Shown: positions 27,805-36,507, counted from the first letter of the stretch. The stretch: DNA of 64,000 nucleotides from Rickettsiales bacterium (GCA_024304995.1 JAMWZD010000001.1:511472-575471), one strand, 5' to 3'. A program made the numbers and translations. The notes: generated from the sequence alone by a model not told the origin.

Positions 27805-28361
27805 TTGCTTTCCTCAAAATCCAGCAATGTTAGATTATGATTCGTATACACACAAATATCCGCAGCGATGCCCATGGCTTTGCGCGCTACTTCTTCTGCC
27901 GTCAAATCCTGATCTTTCAGCGCCATTGCCGCTGCCAGTGCATAATTCCCGCCAGAGCCAATCGCCGCGATGCCGTCATTGGGTTCCAGCACGTCTCCGT
28001 TGCCGCTTAAAATGAGGGTCGTGCCTTTGTCTGCCACAATCATCATGGCTTCCAAACGGCGCAGATAACGGTCTGTACGCCAGTCTTTTGCAAGCTCTAC
28101 GCACGCGCGGGTGAGTTGCCCCGGGTGTTTGTCCAGCTTGGCTTCCAGCCGTTCAAACAGAGTGAACGCATCTGCCGTTGCCCCTGCAAACCCTGCCATG
28201 ATGGATCCATCTGCCAGATAGCGCACCTTTTTTGCTGTGGCTTTAATCACCGTTTGCCCAAGGCTCACCTGCCCATCCCCCGCCACGACGACCTTGCCAT
28301 TTTTGCGCACAGAAATGATGGTGGTGGCGTGCCAGCTTTGCGGTTCGTGAGATTGGGTCAT
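27801..28361 (-). CDS. hslV: ATP-dependent protease subunit HslV (ClpQ)
   Basis: 186 residues. Proteasome-like peptidase of the HslUV complex. Processing before Thr13 removes the propeptide [12 protein letters not shown] and exposes the catalytic Thr in [25 protein letters not shown], the signature N-terminus. [18 protein letters not shown] and [13 protein letters not shown] are further HslV motifs. The extended propeptide is normal in Alphaproteobacteria. The partner ATPase hslU, commonly adjacent, is not in this window. Convergent with the prepilin gene (stops overlap) and divergent from the gene at 28586. Confidence 0.96.
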   Translation of the reverse strand: MTQSHEPQSWHATTIISVRKNGKVVVAGDGQVSLGQTVIKATAKKVRYLADGSIMAGFAGATADAFTLFERLEAKLDKHPGQLTRACVELAKDWRTDRYLRRLEAMMIVADKGTTLILSGNGDVLEPNDGIAAIGSGGNYALAAAMALKDQDLTAEEVARKAMGIAADICVYTNHNLTLLDFEESN

Positions 28362-28585
28362 GATGAGCGTTCCTTAATTATTGATATGCCTTAATCTATA
28401 TATAAATATTGATATTTCAAGTGGTATGAATTTAGTTTGACTTTTAGAAAACCATATGTTAATTTAGTGTTAATCTTTATCACACAGTGATTACGCAATT
28501 TAATTATTACATTAAATTAGCACTATTTTATATAATAGAAATTACATGTGGTGATTTAGACGTTCTTTATTTTTGAAACAAAATC

Positions 28586-29029
28586 ATGGCTCTAGTTATT
28601 TCTTCCAAAGACATTGATAACGCTGAAACTTATTTACAAGAAAAGAAACAACAATCTTTGTATAATTACATTGTTGACACAATGGGATTCTCATCACCAA
28701 AAGCTGTATCTGACATAGTTTTGGATGCAGTTATTAAAAATGAAGATGAACAAGGAATGACTGTTTTTTCCAAAATCGTGACAAAATGCATAACGCAAAT
28801 ACTCACAATAAAAGCACTAAGCGGCGGAGTTTTTGGTTATATTTCTTATTTAGGAAAAGCTATTTCTGTCAGAAATGACCCAAATAAACTTATTCTCGAA
28901 AAAGATGCAGAACGAAAATTGATGCTTTTAGTTGCTTCAAATATCTTTGAATATACCGATCTAACTAGCGAGGAAAAAAACGAATTCATTACTTCGTTTG
29001 TTGAAGAAAGCGAAAACACTATTTTATAG
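28586..29029 (+). CDS. Hypothetical protein, 147 aa
   Basis: Not recognised. The protein is mostly helical by composition, with Lys/Glu-rich ends and a central, moderately hydrophobic segment (ITQILTIKALSGGVFGYISYLGKAI, near 70-94) that could be a buried or membrane helix. AT-rich codons differ from the flanking hslV and gapR, so it may be acquired. It lies alone behind a 224-bp AT-rich spacer shared with hslV and ends at a strong bidirectional terminator. Confidence 0.6.
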   Translation: MALVISSKDIDNAETYLQEKKQQSLYNYIVDTMGFSSPKAVSDIVLDAVIKNEDEQGMTVFSKIVTKCITQILTIKALSGGVFGYISYLGKAISVRNDPNKLILEKDAERKLMLLVASNIFEYTDLTSEEKNEFITSFVEESENTIL

Positions 29030-29045
29030 CATTCTTTATCTTTTA

Positions 29046-29082
29046 AAAAAGGCTCTACCATAAGGTAAAGCCTTTCTTTTTT
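29046..29082. terminator. Bidirectional rho-independent terminator
   Basis: AAAGGCTCTACC / GGTAAAGCCTTT forms the stem, with A and T tracts outside. It lies between convergent genes and can end both the 147-aa gene and gapR transcripts. Confidence 0.85.
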
Positions 29083-29100
29083 GCCTATATTTTCCACGCC

Positions 29101-29373
29101 CTAAGCCGCGTCTTCTTCTCCGTCGTCAAATGCCAGTCCGAGCGCGCGTTTATAGACATCCAGCATAAATTCCTGTTCCTCACGCTCATGAGATTCCATC
29201 TTGCGGAGTTTTAAAATCTGGCGCATGGCTTTGGTGTCAAACCCGTTGCCTTTTGCTTCGGCAAATACGTCACGCGTGGCTGCTGCAATGTCTGCCTTTT
29301 CGTCTTCCAGTTTCTCAATCCGCTCAATATACGCACGGAGTTGATCTGCTGCTACATTTCCTACTTTTGTCAT
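29101..29373 (-). CDS. gapR: Nucleoid-associated protein of the GapR/DUF2312 family
   Basis: 90 residues. The sequence AADQLRAYIERIEKLEDEKADI ... DVFAEAKGNGFDTKAMRQILKLRKM is the standard DUF2312 pattern. In Caulobacter the family member GapR binds overtwisted AT-rich DNA ahead of replication forks and transcribed genes and stimulates topoisomerases. A long N-terminal helix for dimerisation is followed by the KGNGFDTKAMRQILKLRK DNA-binding part. Its near-restriction to Alphaproteobacteria is the best single taxonomic marker here. Divergent from rpsU. Confidence 0.93.
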   Translation of the reverse strand: MTKVGNVAADQLRAYIERIEKLEDEKADIAAATRDVFAEAKGNGFDTKAMRQILKLRKMESHEREEQEFMLDVYKRALGLAFDDGEEDAA

Positions 29374-29390
29374 CGTCTTTCCCTCTTAAT

Positions 29391-29419
29391 TTGTCTTTTG
29401 TCGTGAATTAGGTTATAAT
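29391..29419 (+). promoter_or_regulatory. Likely housekeeping promoter of rpsU
   Basis: TTGTCT and a perfect TATAAT are separated by 17 bases, about 80 bases upstream of the rpsU GTG start. Confidence 0.7.
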
Positions 29420-29501
29420 CGCTGATTACGCTTTCGCAATAAGTTTCTTGCTTGTTGTGAGAATAGTTGATAAACAGCACAGGCAAAAGGGGGTAATTTT
29501 A

Positions 29502-29702
29502 GTGATAGAAGTACATGTAAGAGACAATAACGTAGATCAGGCATTGCGTGCATTGAAGAAAAAAATGCAGCGTGAGGGCGTGTATCGTGAAATGAAAATG
29601 CGTAAGCATTACGAAAAACCGTCCGAAAAGCGCGTACGCGAAGAAGCAGAAGCGGTGCGCCGTTTCCGCAAAGTTCGCCGCAAACGCGACTATAACGAGT
29701 AA
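29502..29702 (+). CDS. rpsU: 30S ribosomal protein S21
   Basis: 66 residues from GTG 29502, which follows AAGGGGG at good spacing; an open frame from TTG 29448 is longer but has no signal and does not match the family. The sequence [21 protein letters not shown] ... [25 protein letters not shown] is S21. It binds the 3' region of 16S rRNA in the small subunit and is very basic at the C-terminus. Its own promoter and terminator indicate a single-gene transcript. Confidence 0.97.
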   Translation: MIEVHVRDNNVDQALRALKKKMQREGVYREMKMRKHYEKPSEKRVREEAEAVRRFRKVRRKRDYNE

Positions 29703-29758
29703 GCCGATTTTGTTATTGCAGATGCATCACTAAAGTTTTGCGCTGTAACAGAATTATA

Positions 29759-29793
29759 AAAAAGCCTGCACTCTTTAGTGCGGGTTTTTTTGT
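29759..29793 (+). terminator. Rho-independent terminator of rpsU
   Basis: The stem CCTGCACT / AGTGCGGG is followed by a run of seven T. It lies just before the pdxH start. Confidence 0.9.
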
Positions 29794-29825
29794 ATTTCTG
29801 CAATAACCTCATTATATATAATTGC

Positions 29826-30419
29826 ATGACACATTTTTTCGATGAAACCGATCCTTTTGCTTTATTCACTAACTGGTTTGATGAGGCATGTGCGCATCAG
29901 GGCATAAAAGAACCAACTGCCATGTGCCTTGCCACGGCGGCAGAAGGCATCCCCTCCAATCGTATGGTGTTACTGAAAGACCATGATAAGCAGGGATTTG
30001 TATTCTACACGAATCTGGAAAGCCGAAAGAGCAATGAAATTAAAACTGGCGGCTTTGCTGCATTGTGTTTTTACTGGTCTGCTTTAGATAAACAAATCCG
30101 CATTGTAGGGCGCGTTGAACCTGTTGAGGATACGTTGGCAGATGCCTATTTCGCCTCACGTTCCCGCGGAAAGCAGCTTGGCGCATGGGCAAGCAGACAA
30201 TCCCAGCCGATGGAACATCGTGATGCGCTGGAGCAGCGCGTGGCAGAACTGGAGAAACAATTTGAAGGACAGGCTATCCCCCGCCCGCCGCACTGGTCTG
30301 GTTGGAGGGTCGTGCCACATGAAATAGAATTTTGGCATCAAAAAGAGTTTCGCCTGCATGAGCGGATGAAATTTATGATGGTTGAGGGTGAATGGAAGAA
30401 GGATATTTTATATCCGTAG
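29826..30419 (+). CDS. pdxH: Pyridoxamine 5'-phosphate oxidase
   Basis: 197 residues from ATG 29826; a longer frame from 29778 runs through the rpsU terminator and is rejected. FMN enzyme that makes pyridoxal 5'-phosphate from PNP or PMP. Motifs: PTAMCLATA, SNRMVLLKDHDKQGFVFYTN, SRKSNEI, the FYW stretch with QIRIVGRVE, YFASRSRGKQLGAWAS, and RPPHWSGWRVVPHEIEFWHQ...RLHER at the end. All FMN/PLP contacts expected from the family are visible. Monocistronic. Confidence 0.96.
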   Translation: MTHFFDETDPFALFTNWFDEACAHQGIKEPTAMCLATAAEGIPSNRMVLLKDHDKQGFVFYTNLESRKSNEIKTGGFAALCFYWSALDKQIRIVGRVEPVEDTLADAYFASRSRGKQLGAWASRQSQPMEHRDALEQRVAELEKQFEGQAIPRPPHWSGWRVVPHEIEFWHQKEFRLHERMKFMMVEGEWKKDILYP

Positions 30420-30484
30420 ATTTTTAACTTGAGACTGGTTGAGAATTAAAGTATTATTAATTCAACCTTTATTCTTTAAGACAC

Positions 30485-30790
30485 ATGATGAGATTACTTA
30501 ATCTTTTCGCTAATGTTCTAACCACTCAAAATCAGCCAAGTGCTCCTAACACAATTGAAGCAAGATTAATAGGCACTATCAAGATTGATTTTGTGACAGA
30601 AGTATTTTACTTTGAAGCGCAAAATTTGGAGCGCTATCAGATTTCACAGAAATATGCTGAAGAAATGTGTCAACATGAAGCCTTTTTTAATGAACCCGTT
30701 GTCGAATGTATTGTTGTAAAACATAACAAGATAAATTCATACTACTCACCTAAAAACTCTGGGTATGTTAAAAGCGTCACACCGCTTTAA
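30485..30790 (+). CDS. Hypothetical protein, 101 aa
   Basis: No family recognised. It opens with MMRLLNLFANVL, mildly hydrophobic, followed by mixed beta-type segments (IEARLIGTIKIDFVTEVFYFEAQN, VVECIVVKHNKINSYYSP). There are three Cys or His-rich spots but no metal motif. A second ATG at 30488 is possible. It is short and AT-rich with a dedicated terminator, like the 101-aa gene at 22698, though the two sequences do not look related. Confidence 0.55.
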   Translation: MMRLLNLFANVLTTQNQPSAPNTIEARLIGTIKIDFVTEVFYFEAQNLERYQISQKYAEEMCQHEAFFNEPVVECIVVKHNKINSYYSPKNSGYVKSVTPL

Positions 30791-30801
30791 TTTTTCACTA
30801 G

Positions 30802-30833
30802 GCTAGCAGGAATTTTTCCTCTAGCTTTTTTTT
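30802..30833 (+). terminator. Rho-independent terminator directly abutting the SDR start codon
   Basis: GCTAGCAGGAA / TTCCTCTAGC (one bulge) plus eight T. The T run ends at the base before the ATG of the next gene, leaving no room for a ribosome site downstream of the terminator. Confidence 0.85.
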
Positions 30834-31559
30834 ATGACCAGTTCTCACCTTTTCATCACAGGCGGTGCAAAACGCATTGGGCGCGAGATTGCGCTGGATT
30901 ATGCGAAGCAAGGCTGCAAAGAAATTTCCCTGCATTATTGCCATTCTCTGACAGAAGCAGAGCAGACCAGATCTGAGATTATGGCACTCGGCGTAAGCTG
31001 CACGTTGCATCAAAGCAATTTTTTGCAGGAGCAGGATTTCGCGTCTTTGTTTGAAAAGCGCTCCCCTGCAACCACGTTAATTTTGAATGCATCACTATTT
31101 GAAAAAGACACGTTAGAAAATGTTACTCAGGAAAGTCTCATCCAGCATCTGCAGGTCAATAGCATTGCCCCAATATTATTGGTGCAAGCATTTCAAAAAC
31201 AGCTGGGAGATGCAGAAGGACATATTATCATTTTATTAGATGGGATGGATGGCTGGAGCATATCATCTGATTTCCTGTCCTATTCTTTAAGCAGAAAAAC
31301 AATGGAAGCATTTATTCAGCTTCAGGCAACGTCGCTTGCACCTGATATCCGCATTAATGGCATTGCACTGGGGGCAACATTAAGCGGCGATATGGAGAAG
31401 GAAAAAACGCTGGAGAAAGTCCAGGATGTTTCTCCTTTGAAACGATTAAGCAATATAGAAGAAGTAATAAACACTATTTATTATCTGGAAAATACAAGAA
31501 GCATTACTGGGCAGATAATAAAACTAAATGGCGGTCTTCATTTGCGAAATATTACATAA
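30834..31559 (+). CDS. Short-chain dehydrogenase/reductase, FolM/pteridine-reductase-like
   Basis: 241 residues. The dinucleotide motif is FITGGAKRIGREIALDYAKQG, and the -GGAKRIG- variant (rather than GAGxGIG) is typical of FolM and pteridine reductases (dihydromonapterin or dihydrofolate reduction). The NAS motif is present as LILNASLFE. In the catalytic YxxxK, Tyr is followed by SLSRK, so Arg occupies the Lys position and Lys is shifted by one. Substrate is a prediction only. The ATG sits on the T run of the preceding terminator and lacks a ribosome site, so translation may be leaderless or depend on read-through. Confidence 0.75.
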   Translation: MTSSHLFITGGAKRIGREIALDYAKQGCKEISLHYCHSLTEAEQTRSEIMALGVSCTLHQSNFLQEQDFASLFEKRSPATTLILNASLFEKDTLENVTQESLIQHLQVNSIAPILLVQAFQKQLGDAEGHIIILLDGMDGWSISSDFLSYSLSRKTMEAFIQLQATSLAPDIRINGIALGATLSGDMEKEKTLEKVQDVSPLKRLSNIEEVINTIYYLENTRSITGQIIKLNGGLHLRNIT

Positions 31560-31915
31560 ATATCTCATAAATAGCTAAAATAATTCACATTTTTTATGTC
31601 AAGAGTGAAAATTATTAAATCTTTAGCGCCCTCATCGTTAAATGGTATTTATAATAACAACTTATTGAAATTTATATATAAATTTTTACTTTCCTTCTTT
31701 ACGTTTAATTAGTAACTTTGTGCTTTATGTTCTTAACCTCTTTTTCACGCATATTCTTCCACAGTTTTATCCACATTTTTGTGGATAAGTTTGCAAGCTA
31801 TTGAAGTTTCAAAATTCGGATATTTTTTTCTGCATATTTCAGAATATCTGTTGCGACACTATGTCTGGTTACATATTCTGTTAAATCGTTAATATGCGCA
31901 AAGCAGGAAGAGGTG
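31560..31915. other. AT-rich spacer of about 356 bp holding two inverted DnaA boxes
   Basis: No open frame of note. It is very AT-rich (several runs like ATTTATATATAAATTTTTA near 31670). At 31767-31775 is TTATCCACA and at 31780-31788 its exact inverse TGTGGATAA, separated by TTTT. Each equals the consensus DnaA box. Together they form a stem. A partial CTTCCACAG lies just before. It could be an origin-like or DnaA-responsive element, or a promoter region for astB; only the boxes are certain. Confidence 0.6.
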
Positions 31916-33205
31916 ATGAATAGCAACGTAATAGAAGTGCAATGTGATGGATTAATCGGACCTACTCATAATTATTCAGGGTTGAGTTTTGGCAATATTG
32001 CCTCGTCAAATAATGCCGAAAATACATCATACCCCAAGATGGCGGCGCTGCAGGGGCTGAACAAAATGAAGTTTGTGCATGATCTGGGATGTGCGCAGAT
32101 TATATTGCCTCCCCCACTGCGCCCGAATGAAGCATTGCTGGATATGGCGCAGGTTTCAGACACTAACAATCTCAGCGCCATTCAAAAACAGATCTGGCGT
32201 GCAGCATGGTCTGCATCCACCATGTGGTCTGCCAATGCAGCAACCGTGTCCCCCGCTGCGGATTGTGCTGATAATATCCTGCATATCACCATAGCAAATC
32301 TGCTCAGCGGAATGCACCGTGCGCAGGAAGCACCAGAGCGTTATGAGCAATTTAAACAGATCTTCGGGAAGGTTGCGCGTATTCACCCCGCCCTGTTTGC
32401 CTGCGCACCACTGAGTGATGAAGGCGCAGCCAATCATATGCGTTTATGCAAGTCTCATGGCGAATCTGGTGTGGAAATTTTCGTTTATGGACGTAATGAA
32501 CAATCCGCACCGAAGAAATTTCCTGCCAGGCAAACGCAGAAATCCTGTGATCTTCTTGCCCTGCATCATGCATTGCCCGAATCCCGAACGGTGATTGCGC
32601 AGCAACACCCCACGGCAATTGATGCAGGCGTATTCCACAATGATGTGATTGCTATGAGCAATCAAAACACACTCATTCTCCATGAATATACTTTTGCAGA
32701 ACATGCAGCAACGCTGAATGAAATTCAGAATAAATGTGATTTTGATCTATGTGTTATTACTATTAAAGAGAGTGAACTCTCCTTAAGCGATGCAGTGAAA
32801 AGCTATTTTTATAACAGCCAGCTTTTAACTCTGACAGATGGCAGCATGGCGATTATTGCTCCCACTGAAGTACGCGATACGCCTGACGCGGCAGCGCAGA
32901 TGCAACGTTTGGTGGATGACGCGCACTGCCCTGTCCAAGCCGTGCATTATCTTGATGTGCGAGAATCCATGAAAAATGGTGGCGGTCCAGCCTGTTTGCG
33001 TTTGCGCGTGGCAATTGAGCAAAATGCATTGGAACATATTCCATCCGCTTATCGTTTCAGTGACCAGCAATATGACACATTATCAAAACTGATTGAGCGT
33101 TACTATCCGAATGAAATTGCTCCTGATGATATTTATAGCACTACATTAAAGAATGACGTAATTACTGCTTACAAAATGTTAATGACTGCTTTTGGCTCAA
33201 ATTAA
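31916..33205 (+). CDS. astB: N-succinylarginine dihydrolase
   Basis: 429 residues from ATG 31916 (a GTG at 31913 is in frame and directly upstream); AGGAAGAGG precedes it. Converts N2-succinylarginine to succinylornithine, NH3 and CO2 in the arginine succinyltransferase pathway. The N-terminus CDGLIGPTHNYSGLSFGNIAS, LPPPLRPN, MWSANAATVSPAADC, and the Cys motif MKNGGGPACLRLRV are diagnostic. Length is normal. The rest of the ast operon (astA, astC, astD, astE) is not adjacent, so it is an isolated copy or part of a dispersed pathway. Confidence 0.95.
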   Translation: MNSNVIEVQCDGLIGPTHNYSGLSFGNIASSNNAENTSYPKMAALQGLNKMKFVHDLGCAQIILPPPLRPNEALLDMAQVSDTNNLSAIQKQIWRAAWSASTMWSANAATVSPAADCADNILHITIANLLSGMHRAQEAPERYEQFKQIFGKVARIHPALFACAPLSDEGAANHMRLCKSHGESGVEIFVYGRNEQSAPKKFPARQTQKSCDLLALHHALPESRTVIAQQHPTAIDAGVFHNDVIAMSNQNTLILHEYTFAEHAATLNEIQNKCDFDLCVITIKESELSLSDAVKSYFYNSQLLTLTDGSMAIIAPTEVRDTPDAAAQMQRLVDDAHCPVQAVHYLDVRESMKNGGGPACLRLRVAIEQNALEHIPSAYRFSDQQYDTLSKLIERYYPNEIAPDDIYSTTLKNDVITAYKMLMTAFGSN

Positions 33206-33243
33206 TTTAATACTATATTTACGCTTAACAAAATGCTATATTA

Positions 33244-33837
33244 ATGGGTGAAGTAACAAATATGATGTGGTGCATGAAGCGAGCTAACAAAATAATTAAA
33301 CGTTCCAGCATTCAGGAAAATGAAGACGGAGCAACCGCTATTGAGTTTGCTCTGATATCTATTCCGTTATTCTGGATGTTAATGGGCATTATTGAATTCG
33401 GGCTTATTATGTTTGCAACAAATGTGGTGGAAACCGCAACAAATGCAGGGGCTCGACTGGGTATTACTGGCAGTAATTATGCAGACACTATCTATGATAG
33501 CCGTTATGCAAACCCCGATGACAACCTCACAAGAGAATACATCATCAGAAGAACTATGGAACAAATGTCAGCGGGCATTTTACGCGGCGAAAATCTGGAT
33601 ATACAGTGCAGATCATTAGGTCAGGTCAGTCGGTTTGGCACAAGGGAAGTATCGGGTGATTCTGGTTGTAGTGCGGTTAATCTGGGAGAAGGTGGTGAAT
33701 CTGTGATTTTTAACACTAGTTACAGATGGGAACTCTTCACACCACTTATCAGCGCATTCTTCGGCGCTGAAGATGGGGCAACAGGCAGCGTGCTGATTCA
33801 GTCTACCGCATTAGTTAGAAACGAAGAGTTTGATTAA
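33244..33837 (+). CDS. TadE-like pilus assembly protein
   Basis: About 197 residues. The N-terminal region is positively charged, then GATAIEFALISIPLFWMLMGIIEFGLIMF, the TadE signature (short acidic EFAL motif and one membrane helix near 30-55). A second start at 33262, with GGTGAAG before it, is possible and would shorten the protein by six residues. TadE and TadF are prepilin-like proteins required for Flp pilus assembly in Tad systems. It is followed after 15 bases by a related gene and then by a Tad vWA protein, forming an operon. Confidence 0.85.
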   Translation: MGEVTNMMWCMKRANKIIKRSSIQENEDGATAIEFALISIPLFWMLMGIIEFGLIMFATNVVETATNAGARLGITGSNYADTIYDSRYANPDDNLTREYIIRRTMEQMSAGILRGENLDIQCRSLGQVSRFGTREVSGDSGCSAVNLGEGGESVIFNTSYRWELFTPLISAFFGAEDGATGSVLIQSTALVRNEEFD

Positions 33838-33852
33838 TCAAGAGCAATTATT

Positions 33853-35112
33853 ATGAACATATTTCAACGTAAAATTCGCACTATAGCGACAGATATTAAG
33901 GGTGTAGCCGCTATTGAGTTCGCTCTGGTGTTGCCTCTGCTGCTCTTCCTGTTACTGGGTGGTGTTGAAATGTGGCGCTATATTGATTCGCACCAGCGCG
34001 TTGAAAAAGCGGTTTATCAGATTGCTAATGTCGTATCACAAACTGACTTCCCAAGTCAGAACGTGACACTGGATGATTTGCAGACTTCATATAACACACT
34101 GGTAGGACGCAATGCGTCTGATGGTCGATTTGTAGTAAGTATTATTACAAGACCAGACACAGCCAATGCAGATGATGACAGCATTCCTCCTGCAGAAGTG
34201 CGCTACCAATGGAGCAACGGTCTGGCATCAAGATATGGTGGAGAAGGTGCGATTGTCGGAGAGACAGTGAGCACAATTGACTTAACAAGCAGGGATATTC
34301 TGGTTGCAGTTGAGGCAAGCCAGCCACATAAAAATCTGCTTGCAGATACGATGTTCAATATAGGCAATATCGCCACTCGCTCCAGCGCCTCTACTAATGT
34401 AAATAATAATAATATTTCTCGCGAAAGCATTGTGGTGTTCCGTCAGGGAATTGCACTGGATCAACCAGATCCAGACGTTGAAGCAGATCTTCCGCCAGAG
34501 CCTGTAAGTTGTGGCTATTATACAGAAGCAGACAGAACCAACTCCAACAGCGCTTATGAACAAGGCGTGCAGAAATATAGTTTTCTGTTTGATGGCAATT
34601 ATGACAAAATAAATGACCGTCGTGACGGGTTTAGTTCCGTGGCAGATGTGCCGCATCCATGCGCATGTTATGCCGATACGGCAGCGCAATTTAAAGGCCC
34701 TGGGGTCAACATTCAGCTTGCTCAAAAACTGGCTTCATGCAACCCTGAACTCACTGGTTCAAACAGCGTAGGCTGCCCTTCATGGACGGATAATGCCAAT
34801 ACAAATGATAATGCTTTCAAAGTATATAATCCACTTTATGAACCTGTGCATCCGTTGCATGACCAGCTAATCAATGAAATTGGGTTTGATGAAGACAGAG
34901 AATATTTACCGCAAGTGTTTTTGAAATGTGAGGCAGGTTCTACTCAGAAAGAAAAAGACTGTAATGGCTATATCACTGAGAATGATCTGTATGAACCAGG
35001 TTTACGCGCACTGGATTTTGAATATTGCCCAAATAACAAGCCAAGAAACAAAGGCAATGGTGGTGGCAGCAAACCAGACCCATTACCTGACGCAACGCCA
35101 AATGGCGCTTAA
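33853..35112 (+). CDS. TadE/TadG-family protein with long periplasmic region
   Basis: 419 residues. The N-terminus DIKGVAAIEFALVLPLLLFLLLGG matches the TadE-type signal and helix. The rest is a long extracytoplasmic region with many Cys in the second half (for example SCGYYTEAD, PCACYADTAAQ, SCNPEL, VGCPSW, LKCEAG, KDCNGY, EYCPNN), suggesting disulfides. A Pro/Asp-rich tail ends the protein. Likely a minor pilin or surface component. Upstream and downstream genes are Tad-type, with 15- and 18-base gaps. Confidence 0.78.
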   Translation: MNIFQRKIRTIATDIKGVAAIEFALVLPLLLFLLLGGVEMWRYIDSHQRVEKAVYQIANVVSQTDFPSQNVTLDDLQTSYNTLVGRNASDGRFVVSIITRPDTANADDDSIPPAEVRYQWSNGLASRYGGEGAIVGETVSTIDLTSRDILVAVEASQPHKNLLADTMFNIGNIATRSSASTNVNNNNISRESIVVFRQGIALDQPDPDVEADLPPEPVSCGYYTEADRTNSNSAYEQGVQKYSFLFDGNYDKINDRRDGFSSVADVPHPCACYADTAAQFKGPGVNIQLAQKLASCNPELTGSNSVGCPSWTDNANTNDNAFKVYNPLYEPVHPLHDQLINEIGFDEDREYLPQVFLKCEAGSTQKEKDCNGYITENDLYEPGLRALDFEYCPNNKPRNKGNGGGSKPDPLPDATPNGA

Positions 35113-35130
35113 CTGAATTTACAAGGAAAC

Positions 35131-36507
35131 ATGATAATGCTTAGATGGTCTGTTCGTTCCTATTCACATGATGATAAAGGTGCTGTTATCCCCTTAGTGG
35201 GTTTAATGCTGGTGCTGTTAGTGGTTATCATCGGACTGGCGATTGATTTTGGTCGCGTGTTTTTAGTGCGCAACAAACTGCAATATGCAACTGATGCTGC
35301 AGTGCTGGCTGCGGCAGATGTCGCCTCACCATCTGTGTTCGAATCTAATCCTGAACTCATTCAGGAACGTGCCAATCAGTTTTTTGAGGCCAACTTTCCT
35401 AATGGGTTTATGAACGCCGACATTACGTATCTGAATGGGTCTGACCTGATAACCTATAATCCTGATACGGGTGTAGTGCGTTCAGATGTGAACGTATCTA
35501 TCCCTTTAGTTTTTGGTGGGGTATATCGTTTAAATGCCAATTCAGACAGCACTCAATATGACAATCTAGATACGTTTGCCACATCAGAAGTGATTAATGA
35601 CCTTGGTCAGGGCGCATTTGAAGTGGCGCTTGCAGTGGATGTGTCAGCCTCCATGTGTAATGAATTTAATACAGGGCTAAGCTGGAATAACGACCCTGTG
35701 CCAGACCCTGACTGCGAAAAATTCCAGGCGGTAAAAAACTCAATCAATAACATTATTATCAGAGAATTTCGTGACGCGCTGATTACTTCAAATGTGGATA
35801 GAAGCACTGGTGGCGGTGTTTATATGTCCCTGATTCCATTCAGTCATGATGTGCGACTTAACGGAAATAACGAAAATTTCAATTATATCAATCTGAATGC
35901 AAATGATGCACCACTCGGTATTGGGCTGCGTTCCGTTGATGGAAGGTTCAGAGGGCAAACACTAGAAGAAACTGTGAATAATATCACCCCTCCAATTGAA
36001 GGTGGCACGAACACCGCCATTGGCATGTGGCACGCATGGGCTGCGCTAGACCCAGACCTGACGAATCTGTTCACTGGGGAATCTGCGCATGAAGACACGT
36101 CATTTCACCCTGCAGGCTACAGAGAAATTGAAACTCTGGATGTTGCAAAGGTAGCCATTTTGCTTACTGACGGTGAAAACTCATATACTAATTTTGACCG
36201 TAACAGCTCGTACCCTATCAGCGGTTTAGAAGGTGGCGAACCTAACCAATATACAGGGGCAACAGGCTTTCATTTTGATCCACGCGTTGATCAGCAATTT
36301 CTGGATATTTGTCAGAATATGAAAGATCAGGAAATTATATTATTCACTTATGGATATAACATGCCGTGTGATAGCAATATTGCCACTCGTTTAAGACAAT
36401 GTGCTTCTCGCCCAGGCAATTATCGTTGCGTACAGGATGAAGCTGAGCTGGCGCTTGCATTTAATGATCTGGTAAAAAGCCTGATTGATCTGCGCATCAC
36501 TGAATAA
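35131..36507 (+). CDS. TadG-like Flp pilus protein with vWA domain
   Basis: 458 residues. The N-terminus DDKGAVIPLVGLMLVLLVVIIGLAIDFGRVFLVRNKLQYATDAA is the Tad/TadG pattern of one membrane helix followed by a helical stalk. A vWA domain follows with AVDVSASMCNEF (DxSxS metal site) near residues 169-180, GGTNTAIGMWHAW, and ILLTDGEN. It sits on the outer face of the membrane. Family members are needed for tight-adherence pili. No TadA ATPase, TadB/C or Flp pilin genes lie in the window, so this is a satellite part of a Tad locus. AAGGAAAC precedes the ATG. Confidence 0.85.
   Translation: MIMLRWSVRSYSHDDKGAVIPLVGLMLVLLVVIIGLAIDFGRVFLVRNKLQYATDAAVLAAADVASPSVFESNPELIQERANQFFEANFPNGFMNADITYLNGSDLITYNPDTGVVRSDVNVSIPLVFGGVYRLNANSDSTQYDNLDTFATSEVINDLGQGAFEVALAVDVSASMCNEFNTGLSWNNDPVPDPDCEKFQAVKNSINNIIIREFRDALITSNVDRSTGGGVYMSLIPFSHDVRLNGNNENFNYINLNANDAPLGIGLRSVDGRFRGQTLEETVNNITPPIEGGTNTAIGMWHAWAALDPDLTNLFTGESAHEDTSFHPAGYREIETLDVAKVAILLTDGENSYTNFDRNSSYPISGLEGGEPNQYTGATGFHFDPRVDQQFLDICQNMKDQEIILFTYGYNMPCDSNIATRLRQCASRPGNYRCVQDEAELALAFNDLVKSLIDLRITE

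Noticed and set aside
29448-29501. Longer S21 start at TTG 29448
   Set aside because: The GTG at 29502 has a strong ribosome site and gives the family's standard N-terminus.
31560-31915. Calling the spacer upstream of astB the chromosome origin
   Set aside because: Only two certain DnaA boxes; no dnaA, dnaN, hemE, parAB or gidA neighbours and no skew data, so it is kept as a candidate only.
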